From Gracilibacillus alcaliphilus (lineage in GTDB: Bacteria; Bacillota; Bacilli; Bacillales; Amphibacillaceae): 64,000 nt of DNA. Location: NCBI RefSeq assembly GCF_016909015.1, contig NZ_JAFBFA010000013.1, positions 1-64,000 of the forward strand, in the 5' to 3' direction. This document shows positions 35,612 to 44,540 of the stretch, in pieces (within the stretch, counting starts at the first letter, position 1; the number at the start of each line of letters is the position of its first letter). Made by a program: the position numbers and the translations under genes. Under the pieces are notes generated by a model. It did not search any database. It saw nothing but the letters and a program-made list of their open reading frames with translations, and was not told where the DNA came from.

Positions 35612-35710
35612 CAAAAAATAAAAAGCGCCCCCCTAAGCAGGGAACGCTATATGCTTCTACTAATAATAGTGCCCAATAAGAATTTTACTCAGAAGCTTAT
35701 CGAAAGTCAA
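35612..35710 (-). promoter_or_regulatory. pyrG promoter and reiterative-transcription attenuator
   Basis: On the minus strand TTGACT (35705-35710), 17 bases, TAAAAT (35682-35687), then seven bases to a GGGC start (first G at 35674). A terminator hairpin begins about 26 bases later: AGCGTTCCC (35640-35648) pairs with GGGGGGCGCT, followed by TTTTTATTTTTT. In B. subtilis, low CTP makes polymerase stutter on the GGG, and the extra Gs pair with the CU-rich left arm of the terminator to prevent termination. All parts are present. The hairpin also serves to end the rpoE transcript. Confidence 0.85.
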
Positions 35711-35723
35711 GTATCTGTTTAAA

Positions 35724-36227
35724 CTATTTTTCTATATCATCTTCATTAATGAACTCGTCATCAATCTCCTCATCGTCATCCTCAAAGTCAAAATCATCAT
35801 CGATAATATCATCTGCCGCTAATTCATCATCATCGAAATCGTCTAGATCATCGTCTTCTGCAATGATCGTTTCATCCAAATCCTCTGTTTCATCAAGCAC
35901 ATCTTCTGCCTTGCTCTTCTTTGCTTTTTTCTTTTTCTTCTTTGGCACAACCGTAATATCCTCATCAATTTCCTCAACGGGATACCACTTCTTCAGCCCC
36001 CAAAGATTGGAACCTTTTGTCATAAAACGTCCATCAATGTTTAAATCTGTATAATATTGAGTAATCCAAGTATCCTTCTCAGACTCTGATAAACCCTTCA
36101 AATCGGCAATTCGATCAAATATTTCACGAAAGTCTAATGCTTTATTCTCTTCTTCTAAGATTAGCGTCGCAATCTCTATCATTGCCAACTCATCTATTTG
36201 TTGTTGCGTTAAGTCATGTAAACTCAA
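35724..36227 (-). CDS. rpoE: RNA polymerase delta subunit
   Basis: Gram-positive polymerase subunit that increases specificity and recycling. It is 167 residues: a folded N-terminal HARE-type domain of about 90 residues (ALDFREIFDRI, WITQYYTDLNIDGRFM, GSNLWGLKKWYP), a lysine-rich patch (KKKKKKAKKSK near residue 105), then an unstructured tail made almost only of D and E. The neighbours pyrG and rpoE are in the Bacillus order. The serine-rich antisense frame is an artefact of the acidic codons. Confidence 0.95.
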   Translation of the reverse strand: MSLHDLTQQQIDELAMIEIATLILEEENKALDFREIFDRIADLKGLSESEKDTWITQYYTDLNIDGRFMTKGSNLWGLKKWYPVEEIDEDITVVPKKKKKKAKKSKAEDVLDETEDLDETIIAEDDDLDDFDDDELAADDIIDDDFDFEDDDEEIDDEFINEDDIEK

Positions 36228-36402
36228 AGCTCAGCACCCCTTTTTCATCAATACTATATGTAAACTCCTGTATGCAATTGATATAGTCTATCATCATATT
36301 ATATGATTTTGTTTATCGAAATGCAATACTCATTCTTTGATTGCTCTAACACCATCTGCACAAGCTGTTTACTGTTACACGTGATTCCTTGTCTGTCACC
36401 TG

Positions 36403-36990
36403 CTAAGCCTCCAAAAAACGTACCAGATTCGCAATTTTCTCTTCTGTTAATTCACCTGAGTTATCAAATATCTGAATATGGTCTTGCGGAATGTCCCAAT
36501 TAATGGCTGGAATAAAGTCTACCCTTGTTTCATAGGAATCCCAATTATCCAGTTTCCACGTATCTCGAACTGTCCCACGTTCCTGAATACGCTGACGTTG
36601 TTGATTCATATCGTCCAATGTAACAACGACTACCTTCACATCAACGTCAGTCTTTGATTTACCGCTGGCGGCAATCACTTCATCGATCCAGTCTTTGTTC
36701 TTCAGCTCAGCCGTAAAGGGAGAAATCATAAATACATTCTGTCCAACACGCAGGTTCTCTATGCATATATCTTTGGTTGAATCATATTCTAAATCACGCA
36801 GATTCTCTTTATAAAATTGAGAATCACGGTCATTCGGGTCCATGTTGTTCATTTTTAAAATATGCTCAACGAAACGTCCGCCAATTGTATCACGATCAAG
36901 GAACGCACACGGAATCCGCGCAGCCGCCTTTTCCGCTACTGTTGTCTTCCCAGTACCTGCTACCCCTACAAAAAAAACTAACCTTTGCAC
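36403..36990 (-). CDS. P-loop nucleotide kinase-like protein
   Basis: A 195-residue AAA/zeta-type kinase fold: Walker A FVGVAGTGKTTVAEKAA at residues 6-22, then FLDRDTIGG, a positively charged lid region (QQRQRIQERGTVRDTWKLDNW) and a C-terminal INWDIPQDHIQIFDNSG segment. It may phosphorylate a small molecule; the substrate is unknown. The start is a GTG with GAGGTG seven bases upstream. It forms a single-gene unit between rpoE and clsB. Confidence 0.7.
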   Translation of the reverse strand: MQRLVFFVGVAGTGKTTVAEKAAARIPCAFLDRDTIGGRFVEHILKMNNMDPNDRDSQFYKENLRDLEYDSTKDICIENLRVGQNVFMISPFTAELKNKDWIDEVIAASGKSKTDVDVKVVVVTLDDMNQQRQRIQERGTVRDTWKLDNWDSYETRVDFIPAINWDIPQDHIQIFDNSGELTEEKIANLVRFLEA

Positions 36991-37159
36991 AAGCTCACAC
37001 CTCTTCTGTAATTATCTATTCTTTTGTATATGTTAACGCAAAATGAAGAAATACGCACCCCTAAGTTGGTGTATATTCCAATTTTTTTTGGCAACATTAA
37101 ATAGATAAACACGGATCAATTAGCCGAATATCTTTTTTTAGCAAAAAGGGGGATCACCG

Positions 37160-38299
37160 ATGATCTGGTTAGTATTAGTAGTTATTCTCATTTGCCTGGA
37201 CTGGATCATTGGCAGATGGTTTCAATTCCAAAAGAATCAGAGTCAGAGCTGGATGACGACCATCCAAGAAAGTGATGTCTATATCGATGGTAATTCCTTA
37301 TTTTCTGCTATTTACCAAGATATTGAACAAGCAACAAAGCGAATAGATATCCAATTCTTTATTATTCGCAATGATAAAGTAAGTAATCGCCTGTATGCTT
37401 TATTGGCACGCAAGCAATCTGAAGGTGTTCAAGTGCGGCTGCTGACAGATTGGATCGGCAGTATTCGTTTCCGCAGTAAATGGCTGAAACACAAAATGGC
37501 CTTTCGAAAGACAAACCCGCCAGCCTTTCCCTTTTTTTATCGCTTACAGCAGCGTAACCATCGCAAAATACTAATAATAGATGACAGCATAGCCTATGTT
37601 GGTGGGTTTAACCTTGGTGATGAATATTTAGGCAAAGATCTGCAATTAGGTGCATGGCGGGATTATCATGTTCGGGTAACTGGTGAAATCGTGAAAGTAC
37701 TGCAAACAGCGTTTACGATCGATTGGGAACAGCAAATACAGGACACTATGCATGCAAACAATGGTGATGTGGAGGTGTTAACTACAGAAGGATACACCTT
37801 TGAAAAACGATTATTGCATTATATTCATCACTGTCAACATTCTATCGAGATTGGTTCTCCCTATTTTATTCCCAGTAGCAAGGTAAAAAAGGCACTGCTG
37901 GACGCCTTAAATCGCGGCGTAAGGGTTACCATCTTATATCCAGATAAAGCAGATCATCTCCTTACAAAGGCAGCCTCTCTTTCCGATTTAAAGCAGTTAA
38001 AAAGCCACCACGCAACTATCCGTCTCTATAAAAAAGGCTTCTTTCACGGCAAAGTGATTTTTATTGATGAAGACACCTGTATCTTTGGTACTGCAAACTT
38101 CGACCGTCGCAGCTGTGAGCTTAACCAAGAGCTGAATTTTATTTTCACTAGCCAGCAGCCTTTATATACCAAATTAAATCAAGCCTTTTGGCAGGATGTT
38201 TCCATCAGTAAGCCCCTTACAGACGGGTGGCTGGAACACCAGCCCGTACACTTGCGTTTGCTGTCACGGCTGACTATGCCGATTAGGCAATGGTTGTAA
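37160..38299 (+). CDS. clsB: Cardiolipin synthase-like phospholipase D protein, YwjE type
   Basis: Membrane-associated phosphatidyltransferase of 379 residues. There is one N-terminal membrane segment (residues 2-20) and two HKD motifs: HRKILIIDD (near residue 135) with GGFNLGDEYLG, and HGKVIFIDED (near residue 295) with GTANFDRRS. Length and pattern match the one-helix ClsB/YwjE of Bacillus rather than the two-helix ClsA. It probably joins two phosphatidylglycerols to cardiolipin. It is transcribed alone with a GGGGGA ribosome site. Confidence 0.88.
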   Translation: MIWLVLVVILICLDWIIGRWFQFQKNQSQSWMTTIQESDVYIDGNSLFSAIYQDIEQATKRIDIQFFIIRNDKVSNRLYALLARKQSEGVQVRLLTDWIGSIRFRSKWLKHKMAFRKTNPPAFPFFYRLQQRNHRKILIIDDSIAYVGGFNLGDEYLGKDLQLGAWRDYHVRVTGEIVKVLQTAFTIDWEQQIQDTMHANNGDVEVLTTEGYTFEKRLLHYIHHCQHSIEIGSPYFIPSSKVKKALLDALNRGVRVTILYPDKADHLLTKAASLSDLKQLKSHHATIRLYKKGFFHGKVIFIDEDTCIFGTANFDRRSCELNQELNFIFTSQQPLYTKLNQAFWQDVSISKPLTDGWLEHQPVHLRLLSRLTMPIRQWL

Positions 38300-38763
38300 G
38301 GGATAACAGATGTTAGGATAGTGGCCAAACTTAACTATTATGGATGCATGGGGTAACTCAGGAGAGTGGACCATCATGTTGTTTCATTGATTGTAGTTAT
38401 GAGTGAAAGGGACCTTGATAGCGGGACCTTGATAGTGAAGTTGTCCATTTCCTTTTATAGAATGCTTTCATAAGAAGTAAACAGATAAGCTATTCTAGGG
38501 AGCATACAGTCATGATGCTATTTCTTTGCATGAATGTAGAACTATTTTCCAGCGCAGGCTAACCACAAAGACTCCTATGGGTGTGGCGGGTAAAAACGTA
38601 ACAACTGGACCGAAGCAACTGAGATAAAGGAATCACGGGGAGGAACGAACCGATGATGACTTATCGTAGGGCACTTTCGGGAAGTTATCTAGTTTTTGAC
38701 ACTTGTAGTCAGACAAGGGAACTGGACGAGCGGAAGATCCATCAAACAGAATCACCTAACATA
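38300..38763. other. Non-coding gap with repeats between clsB and argS
   Basis: The sequence contains a direct tandem repeat, GGGACCTTGATAG twice (about 38410-38437), a GC-richer stretch near 38550-38660 that recalls intergenic repeats of Bacillaceae (GACTCCTATGGG), and the dispersed repeat copy at 38692. I find no gene. Confidence 0.5.
38692..38720. repeat. Dispersed repeat, copy 2
   Basis: TAGTTTTTGACACTTGTAG then TCAGACAAGG, matching 26195-26225. It lies at the right end of a GC-richer non-coding stretch, so the element may extend left to about 38540. Confidence 0.6.
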
Positions 38764-38808
38764 CAAAAGGCTGTTGCACAATGTAATATTTACATGTTGC
38801 AACAGCCT
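38764..38808 (-). terminator. Rho-independent terminator of argS
   Basis: The stem AGGCTGTTGCA/TGCAACAGCCT is followed on the minus strand by TTTTGT. It lies about 25 bases after the argS stop. Confidence 0.88.
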
Positions 38809-38832
38809 CTTCTTTTCCTCCGTATAGTCTAA

Positions 38833-40500
38833 TTACATACTATCTGGTGCATGGACTCCTATTAGCTTCATACCGTTTGCCAAAGTAATACGCACTGCGT
38901 CCATTAATGCTAACTTTACTTTGGTTGCCTCCAATTCTGCTTCGTTAATGACCTTCTCGGCATTATAGAAGCTGTGCAGTAAGGCAGCCAGATCAAAAAT
39001 ATACTGTGTCACACGGTGTGGTGTACGGTTAGTTGCAGCATCTGCCACAACTTGGGTGAATTCGCCTAACTTCTTCAGTAAATCTTCAGCTTTCTCAGAT
39101 TGCAGTAAGTTGGTGTCATAACTATCAAAGACAATCCCTTTCTCTTCTGCTTGTTTCAGCATCGTACAAATACGAGCATGTGCATATTGGACATAATATA
39201 CCGGATTCTCGGTGGATTGGGATTTTGCCAAATCCATATCAAAATCCAAGTGAGAATCTGCTGAACGCATCACAAAGAAGTAGCGCATTGCATCAATCCC
39301 AACCTCTTCCATTAACTCACGTAATGTAACAGCTTTTCCGCTTCGCTTACTCATCTTAACCTTTTCACCATTCTCGAAGAGGTTCACCATTTGAATAATT
39401 TCAACCTCTAGCGTATCGGCGTCATAGCCTAATGCTTGAATGGCCGCTTTCATTCTCGGGATATAGCCGTGATGATCTGCTCCCCAAATATCAATCAGCT
39501 GATCAAATCCACGATCTAGTTTATTTTTATGGTAAGCAATATCAGGTGATAAATACGTGTAGGAACCATCTTGCTTAATTAATACACGGTCTTTATCATC
39601 GCCAAATACAGTCGTCCGGAACCAGGTAGCTCCATCTTGTTCATAGATATAGCCTTTTTCTCTTAAGGTTTCGATCGCTGGAATTACCTTGTCCTCTTCA
39701 TATAATGATGTCTCGGAAAACCAATTATCAAAAGTAACACGGAATTGTTCCAAGTCGTTCGCTAATTTGTCCAATTCTACTTTTAAACCATAAGAGCGGA
39801 AAAAGGCAAGCTGCTCATCCTCTGATTTCTCCAATAATGCCTCTCCGTGTTCCGCAGCTAATTGTTCACCGATTTTAATAATATCTGCACCATGATAGCC
39901 GTCCTCTGGCATGGCAGCCTCTCTGCCTATCGCCTGCAAATAACGTGCCTGTACTGAAACAGCCAAGTTAAGAATTTGATTCCCGGCATCATTAATATAA
40001 TATTCACGCTGCACTTTGTACCCAGCCTTATCCAGGATATTACAAAGCGAGTCACCGACAGATGCTCCGCGTGCATGACCCAAATGTAAATCACCTGTTG
40101 GGTTAGCTGATACAAACTCTACTTGTATCTTTTCCCCTTTCCCTGTATCAGATGAACCATATTCAGAACCTTGTTGCAAAATCGTTGGGATCAATTCTGT
40201 CAAATACTGATTATTCATCGAAAAGTTAATAAAACCTGGTCCAGCAATATCCACTTTTTCAATAAATACCTTTGCTGTATTTAATCGCGTGATTAATTCT
40301 TCAGCAATTTGGCGGGGCGGCTTCTTTGCCACCCGTGCAAGCTGCATAGCGATATTAGTCGCATAGTCCCCATGTGCCTTATCCTTCGGTTGTTCTAAAA
40401 TAATCGCAGGCAGTTCTGTCTCAGAAGCCAACTCTGCTTTTAGGACAGCCTGCTTTATCTCTTCTTTTACCTTTTCCTGCAATTCCTGCATTACATTCAT
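38833..40500 (-). CDS. argS: Arginyl-tRNA synthetase
   Basis: Class I synthetase of about 555 residues charging tRNA-Arg. It has the N-terminal Add-1 domain, HIGH-type motif GDLHLGHARG (near residue 127), KMSKR (near residue 370, the KMSKS loop) and a DALR anticodon-binding C-terminus. The upstream GTG at 40515 is part of the GGAGG site; the ATG at 40500 is the better start. It follows ywiB closely, as in B. subtilis. No T-box is present. Confidence 0.97.
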   Translation of the reverse strand: MNVMQELQEKVKEEIKQAVLKAELASETELPAIILEQPKDKAHGDYATNIAMQLARVAKKPPRQIAEELITRLNTAKVFIEKVDIAGPGFINFSMNNQYLTELIPTILQQGSEYGSSDTGKGEKIQVEFVSANPTGDLHLGHARGASVGDSLCNILDKAGYKVQREYYINDAGNQILNLAVSVQARYLQAIGREAAMPEDGYHGADIIKIGEQLAAEHGEALLEKSEDEQLAFFRSYGLKVELDKLANDLEQFRVTFDNWFSETSLYEEDKVIPAIETLREKGYIYEQDGATWFRTTVFGDDKDRVLIKQDGSYTYLSPDIAYHKNKLDRGFDQLIDIWGADHHGYIPRMKAAIQALGYDADTLEVEIIQMVNLFENGEKVKMSKRSGKAVTLRELMEEVGIDAMRYFFVMRSADSHLDFDMDLAKSQSTENPVYYVQYAHARICTMLKQAEEKGIVFDSYDTNLLQSEKAEDLLKKLGEFTQVVADAATNRTPHRVTQYIFDLAALLHSFYNAEKVINEAELEATKVKLALMDAVRITLANGMKLIGVHAPDSM

Positions 40501-40514
40501 TTCTGTTACCTCCA

Positions 40515-40943
40515 CTAAGTTCTATAATTCAACGAGATGGTGAGATTATGTTGTCTAGGCTCTTCACCATTTAAACTGGTTTGATAGTCAATGCTCAAGA
40601 CACCTGCTTCTTGTTTCTGAGGCCGTCTAAAATAAATCTGATTTGTCTTTGTAGTCATATGCATTGTTCCATATGCATGGCGATATACATTCTCGGTCGG
40701 CTGGTCTGCGATAAAACGCTGCACCATGGATATGGATCCGGTTCGTTTAACAGTTACTTTATCCGCTTGGATCGTAATCATGGAATCAATAACCGTATCT
40801 TCTTCATGTTGTTCACTGAAGGTTAATACCGTCATATTGCCTCTTTCCATTAATTGTCCTCGTTCTTTCACTACAGAAATATCCTGTTGTCCTTGATCGA
40901 TAATTTCCATTCTCATATTGACGGATACGTCAGATTTCTTCAC
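40515..40943 (-). CDS. ywiB: YwiB family protein (DUF1934)
   Basis: A 142-residue beta-barrel protein of the DUF1934 family, function unknown. It shows the usual pattern of amphipathic strands, with the central segment VTVKRTGSISMVQRF and the C-terminal LSIDYQTSLNGEE...HNLTISLNY. No signal peptide or membrane segment is seen. It is immediately upstream of argS, in the conserved Bacillus pair, and 19 bases downstream of the AimR-like gene. Confidence 0.85.
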   Translation of the reverse strand: MKKSDVSVNMRMEIIDQGQQDISVVKERGQLMERGNMTVLTFSEQHEEDTVIDSMITIQADKVTVKRTGSISMVQRFIADQPTENVYRHAYGTMHMTTKTNQIYFRRPQKQEAGVLSIDYQTSLNGEEPRQHNLTISLNYRT

Positions 40944-40962
40944 ATTACCATGCTTCCTTCTA

Positions 40963-41997
40963 TTAATCCATTGTCTTTAATGCTTCCAACGGTAATTTGG
41001 CATAAAAATAATCATCCCGCTCATTAATAAAGCGTTGATAAGAGGTCCGAAGCAATTGCTTGTCCCGCTTGGCTTTACCTAAATAATACATTTGAAAAGG
41101 CGTTAGACTTTCAAATGATTCCAGAGTTTCTATACATAGATCCAACTGATTATTTGCCAATGCCAAGTGAGCTTGTTCTGCCTTGTCCTCGGTCTCAATA
41201 CCCTCTGTTTTCCCATGGTAAGCCGAAATAAATACCAATGTATAGTTTTTCAAACCGTACACCGCTCGCGCATTGTTCATTTCCTTGGCTATTTCAATCG
41301 CAGTATTAACATGTGTGATGGCTTGGTCATAACTCTCATAAATATATCCTTGTGCCAAAATATTATGGATATCTATTTTTTTTCTTGGATTGTTAATCGA
41401 TTGCAGCAACTGGTAGCCGTATTTGCGAGAAAGAATTAATTCATTTCGCTTCCAGTGATAAATAAATAATGTTTCCTGCAGGCGCAAATTTAATAGTTTG
41501 TATAACAGCGGATCCTTGACCTTGTGGATGTTTCGCTTAATATTCTCATTAAATGAACCGATCATACCATATTGATACATATCAAAGTAACAATAAATAT
41601 GAATGAGGTCACTTAACAACATTATTAAGTAATCGTCCGGGTGAACCTTCATACGGCTTAATTTCTTTAAATATTTGGCTGGGCCATCTGGTTTTAGTTG
41701 TTTTTTGCGTAACACCTTTCGCTGGTACATCAATTCATAAAACTTGGCTGCTTTACTTACGAACTCACTGTCTGTATGCTTTACTTTATCCAATAGCTGC
41801 CTTAGTTCCTGATATAGCCCATTCGTGTATAAATACTCCATAGCGGTACATTGGTTTTTTTCCTGTTCACAGGCTAAACATATTCTACTCATATCACTTA
41901 CTTCCGTTGGCTGATTCTCCAATTCTTGATATATCAGATACAACGGTTTTTCTTGTTCACTTAAGATAAATTTATCGACTATTGAATTACCTGCCAT
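40963..41997 (-). CDS. AimR-family peptide-pheromone receptor-like protein
   Basis: A 344-residue all-helical TPR protein. The middle and end resemble AimR, the lysis-lysogeny receptor of SPbeta-type phages: YQYGMIGSFNENI, the TPR-like HNILAQGYIYESYDQAITHV, and the C-terminal signature DDYFYAKLPLEALKTMD matching the DKFLIRLPLLEL region of AimR. The N-terminal helix-turn-helix of phage AimR is shortened or not evident. There is no phage gene nearby, and no short signal-peptide gene (aimP) lies downstream, since ywiB begins 19 bases later. It may be a chromosomal regulator that responds to a peptide made elsewhere. Confidence 0.75.
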   Translation of the reverse strand: MAGNSIVDKFILSEQEKPLYLIYQELENQPTEVSDMSRICLACEQEKNQCTAMEYLYTNGLYQELRQLLDKVKHTDSEFVSKAAKFYELMYQRKVLRKKQLKPDGPAKYLKKLSRMKVHPDDYLIMLLSDLIHIYCYFDMYQYGMIGSFNENIKRNIHKVKDPLLYKLLNLRLQETLFIYHWKRNELILSRKYGYQLLQSINNPRKKIDIHNILAQGYIYESYDQAITHVNTAIEIAKEMNNARAVYGLKNYTLVFISAYHGKTEGIETEDKAEQAHLALANNQLDLCIETLESFESLTPFQMYYLGKAKRDKQLLRTSYQRFINERDDYFYAKLPLEALKTMD

Positions 41998-42173
41998 AGA
42001 ATAATCTCCTAATCTTTATAAACTTAATTCCATTTTGTATTAGTAGTTGTCATACTATGTAAATAGCCTCACCAATTGTCTCGTAAGAATGTCTTAAGTT
42101 GAATAATTCATGTACTATACAACATTTTATCACATTCTGCAAAAGAGAGATATGGAAGCTTTCTTTTTTTATT

Positions 42174-42192
42174 GGACTTTTTGAACAACTGC
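42174..42192. repeat. Solo GGACTTTTTGAACAACTGC repeat end
   Basis: It nearly equals the 25523-25540 copy (GGACTTTTTGAACAAC shared), preceded by a TTTTTTTATT tract. It is located between the AimR-like gene and pbpG. The 340-base gap otherwise carries only the pbpG promoter. Confidence 0.55.
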
Positions 42193-42288
42193 TTATAGCT
42201 ATATTTTAACTCTCTATTGTTATCTATCAAGATATAATGCTTTAATCCATCTCATATTTCTTATTTCCATAAAATACATGTTTAGTCT

Positions 42289-42318
42289 GTATGCCATTTA
42301 GACATACTGCTAATAATG
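42289..42318 (+). promoter_or_regulatory. Sigma-F/sigma-G-type promoter of pbpG
   Basis: GTATG (42289-42293), 15 bases, then GCTAATAATG (42309-42318). The second box fits the sigma-F pattern GGNNANAHTR in nine of ten positions and the first fits GYATA in four of five. pbpG is a forespore gene in B. subtilis, so the match is meaningful. Confidence 0.6.
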
Positions 42319-42337
42319 TACAAAGTGGGGTGTGGAA

Positions 42338-44404
42338 ATGAAACGTCTGCTTAAAATTGCTCTTTTTTTTATAATGATAGGCAGCTCTTGTCTGGCTGTA
42401 TTGTTAGTGGCTTGCTTCTTTTTGGGTCCACCCTCTCTTGAGCGCCCGCAGAACACGGTTTACTTCAGTGATAAGGAAGAAGTAATTGGAGAAGCGTACG
42501 GATCTGAGAAACGGTATTGGGTGCCAGATGATGAAATAGATGACAAGGTAGAGTTAGCTACTGTTTGGACAGAGGATCAACACTTCTATCGGCATTTCGG
42601 CTTTGATTTTAAACGACTGCTAAGTGCTATTTGGAAGGATATTCGAACGATGTCCTTAAAGGAAGGTGCCAGTACGATCACCCAGCAATATGCACGAAAT
42701 CTTTATTTAACACATGAAAAGACCTGGAAACGAAAACTATATGAAGCATTCTATACCATTCGTTTAGAAATGTTTTATGACAAAGAAGAATTGTTAGAAG
42801 GCTATCTAAACACAATCTATTATGGTCATGGAGCCTATGGTATTGAAGCAGCCAGTCAGCATTTCTTTGATAAGCCTGCGAAACAACTAAGCTGGGCAGA
42901 GGCAGCAATGCTTGCCGGTATACCAAAAGGTCCTTCACTCTACTCGCCTTTTCATGATGAGGAGAGGGCCAAGGCACGTCAAGAATGGATTTTGCAAAAT
43001 CTATACGATAAACAAGTCATTGATCAAGCAACCTACCACTCTGCGATTCACGAAAAACTGGCTTTCGCTGACCCAGAAGAAGTGGTTACAGCAGGGGCAG
43101 CCCCCTACTTTCAAGATGCCGTTAATCAGGAATTACAAGCGTTATTGGATATTGATCTGGAAGATATTCGCTCAGGCGGTTATCAAGTCTATACGACACT
43201 TGATCTGAACCAACAACGATTACTAGAAGAAACCGTGGCAGAAGTCATTACTAATCCAGAAATACAGATTGGCGCTATGGCAATGGATCCGAACTCCGGG
43301 GCGATTACCTCCTTGTTGGGCGGACTGGACTATCAAGAATCTGCTTTTAACCGAGCTACCCAAGCACAGCGAATGCCAGGGTCTGCTTTTAAGCCTTTCC
43401 TTTACTATACAGCTTTAGAAAGCGGAATGACAGCAGCTACACCTTTAATGAGTCAGCCGACAGTGTTTGAGCTACAGGATGGCAACAGCTATCAGCCTAG
43501 TAATTATCATGATTATTACGCCAACAAGCCAATTACTTTGGCACAGGCTCTAGCTTTATCTGATAATATCTATGCTATTAAAACGAATCTATTTGTGACA
43601 CCAGAGCGGTTTGCTAAGATCGCGGAGGACAAGTTCCAATTTACCAGCCCATTATCTGCCGTTGCCTCTTTGGCATTAGGAACGGAAGTAGTCACGGTAC
43701 AGGAAATGGTAACTGGTTATAGTATCCTTGCCAATGGTGGCAAACGGGTAGAACCGCATACAATTGAAAAAGTAACGGACAGCTTTGATAACGTATTATA
43801 CGAACGAGAAACAGATGATAAAGCGGAGAGTCAATTTTCTCTATTTAAAAAACAAGAAGACCAACAAGTGTTAAATCAAAGTTATACCTATATTCTTAAT
43901 GATCTGATGAAAGGGATGTTCCATGAGGAATTAAATGGCTATATGCAAGTCACCGGTGCGTCCATTGCTGATCAATTATCCCGTGATTATGCCGGTAAAT
44001 CTGGAACAACCAATGTCGATAATTGGATGGTCGGCTATTCGCCGGCACTCACTTCCGGCATCTGGGTAGGATATGACGATAATCGTGAAATTGTCTTATC
44101 AGAGGATCAGCAATATGCTAAGGAAGTTTGGGCGGAGTTTATGGAAAAGGCGCATCATACTTTACCAGAAGTACGCGTGATGAAGCCCGATAATGTCGTT
44201 GAAGCAATGATTGATCTGGATACAGGTTTATTAGCCGCAGAGGGCTGTGAACATACCTATCCCATGCTGTTTATTCGTGGAACAGAGCCGAAAGAATACT
44301 GCAGTACTCATTCTGAAGGAGGAACGGTGCCCGAAAACCATTTGTTAGAGAATTGGTGGGAATGGTTATGGATTGGTGAAGGAGAGGAAGGAGATCCTAC
44401 GTAA
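42338..44404 (+). CDS. pbpG: Class A penicillin-binding protein, PbpG (PBP2d)-like
   Basis: Bifunctional peptidoglycan synthase of about 688 residues. There is one N-terminal membrane anchor (about residues 5-30), a glycosyltransferase domain with EDQHFYRHFGFD (catalytic Glu) and GASTITQQYARNLYLTHEK, and a transpeptidase domain with SxxK in GSAFKPF, SDN in LSDNIYAIK, and KSGTTN. Sequence and length agree with PBP2d, made during sporulation for forespore engulfment and germ-cell wall. The ATG at 42338 is preferred over the GTG at 42332, which belongs to the GGGGTGTGG site. A perfect terminator follows. Confidence 0.92.
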   Translation: MKRLLKIALFFIMIGSSCLAVLLVACFFLGPPSLERPQNTVYFSDKEEVIGEAYGSEKRYWVPDDEIDDKVELATVWTEDQHFYRHFGFDFKRLLSAIWKDIRTMSLKEGASTITQQYARNLYLTHEKTWKRKLYEAFYTIRLEMFYDKEELLEGYLNTIYYGHGAYGIEAASQHFFDKPAKQLSWAEAAMLAGIPKGPSLYSPFHDEERAKARQEWILQNLYDKQVIDQATYHSAIHEKLAFADPEEVVTAGAAPYFQDAVNQELQALLDIDLEDIRSGGYQVYTTLDLNQQRLLEETVAEVITNPEIQIGAMAMDPNSGAITSLLGGLDYQESAFNRATQAQRMPGSAFKPFLYYTALESGMTAATPLMSQPTVFELQDGNSYQPSNYHDYYANKPITLAQALALSDNIYAIKTNLFVTPERFAKIAEDKFQFTSPLSAVASLALGTEVVTVQEMVTGYSILANGGKRVEPHTIEKVTDSFDNVLYERETDDKAESQFSLFKKQEDQQVLNQSYTYILNDLMKGMFHEELNGYMQVTGASIADQLSRDYAGKSGTTNVDNWMVGYSPALTSGIWVGYDDNREIVLSEDQQYAKEVWAEFMEKAHHTLPEVRVMKPDNVVEAMIDLDTGLLAAEGCEHTYPMLFIRGTEPKEYCSTHSEGGTVPENHLLENWWEWLWIGEGEEGDPT

Positions 44405-44432
44405 AAAGGCTGGGCATATGCCCAGCCTTTTT
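44403..44432 (+). terminator. Terminator after pbpG
   Basis: The fully palindromic stem AAAAAGGCTGGGC...GCCCAGCCTTTTT ends pbpG. It overlaps the stop codon and may also work in reverse. Confidence 0.95.
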
Positions 44433-44540
44433 ACGATCCTAGTAACTATAAGAGTTACCTTGTTATCTATTTTATTAATATTGAACTGCAAGAACAAGTA
44501 TAATCTTCGCTATTTTTGAAAGTTCACAAAATGTTCATGA

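Noticed and set aside
35749..36054. Serine-rich 101-codon ORF opposite rpoE
   Set aside because: It is the antisense of the D/E-rich codons of rpoE; a shadow frame.
40963..41997. Rap phosphatase or PlcR-type regulator
   Set aside because: It lacks the Rap N-terminal three-helix bundle motif and the PlcR helix-turn-helix; the C-terminal signature fits AimR better.
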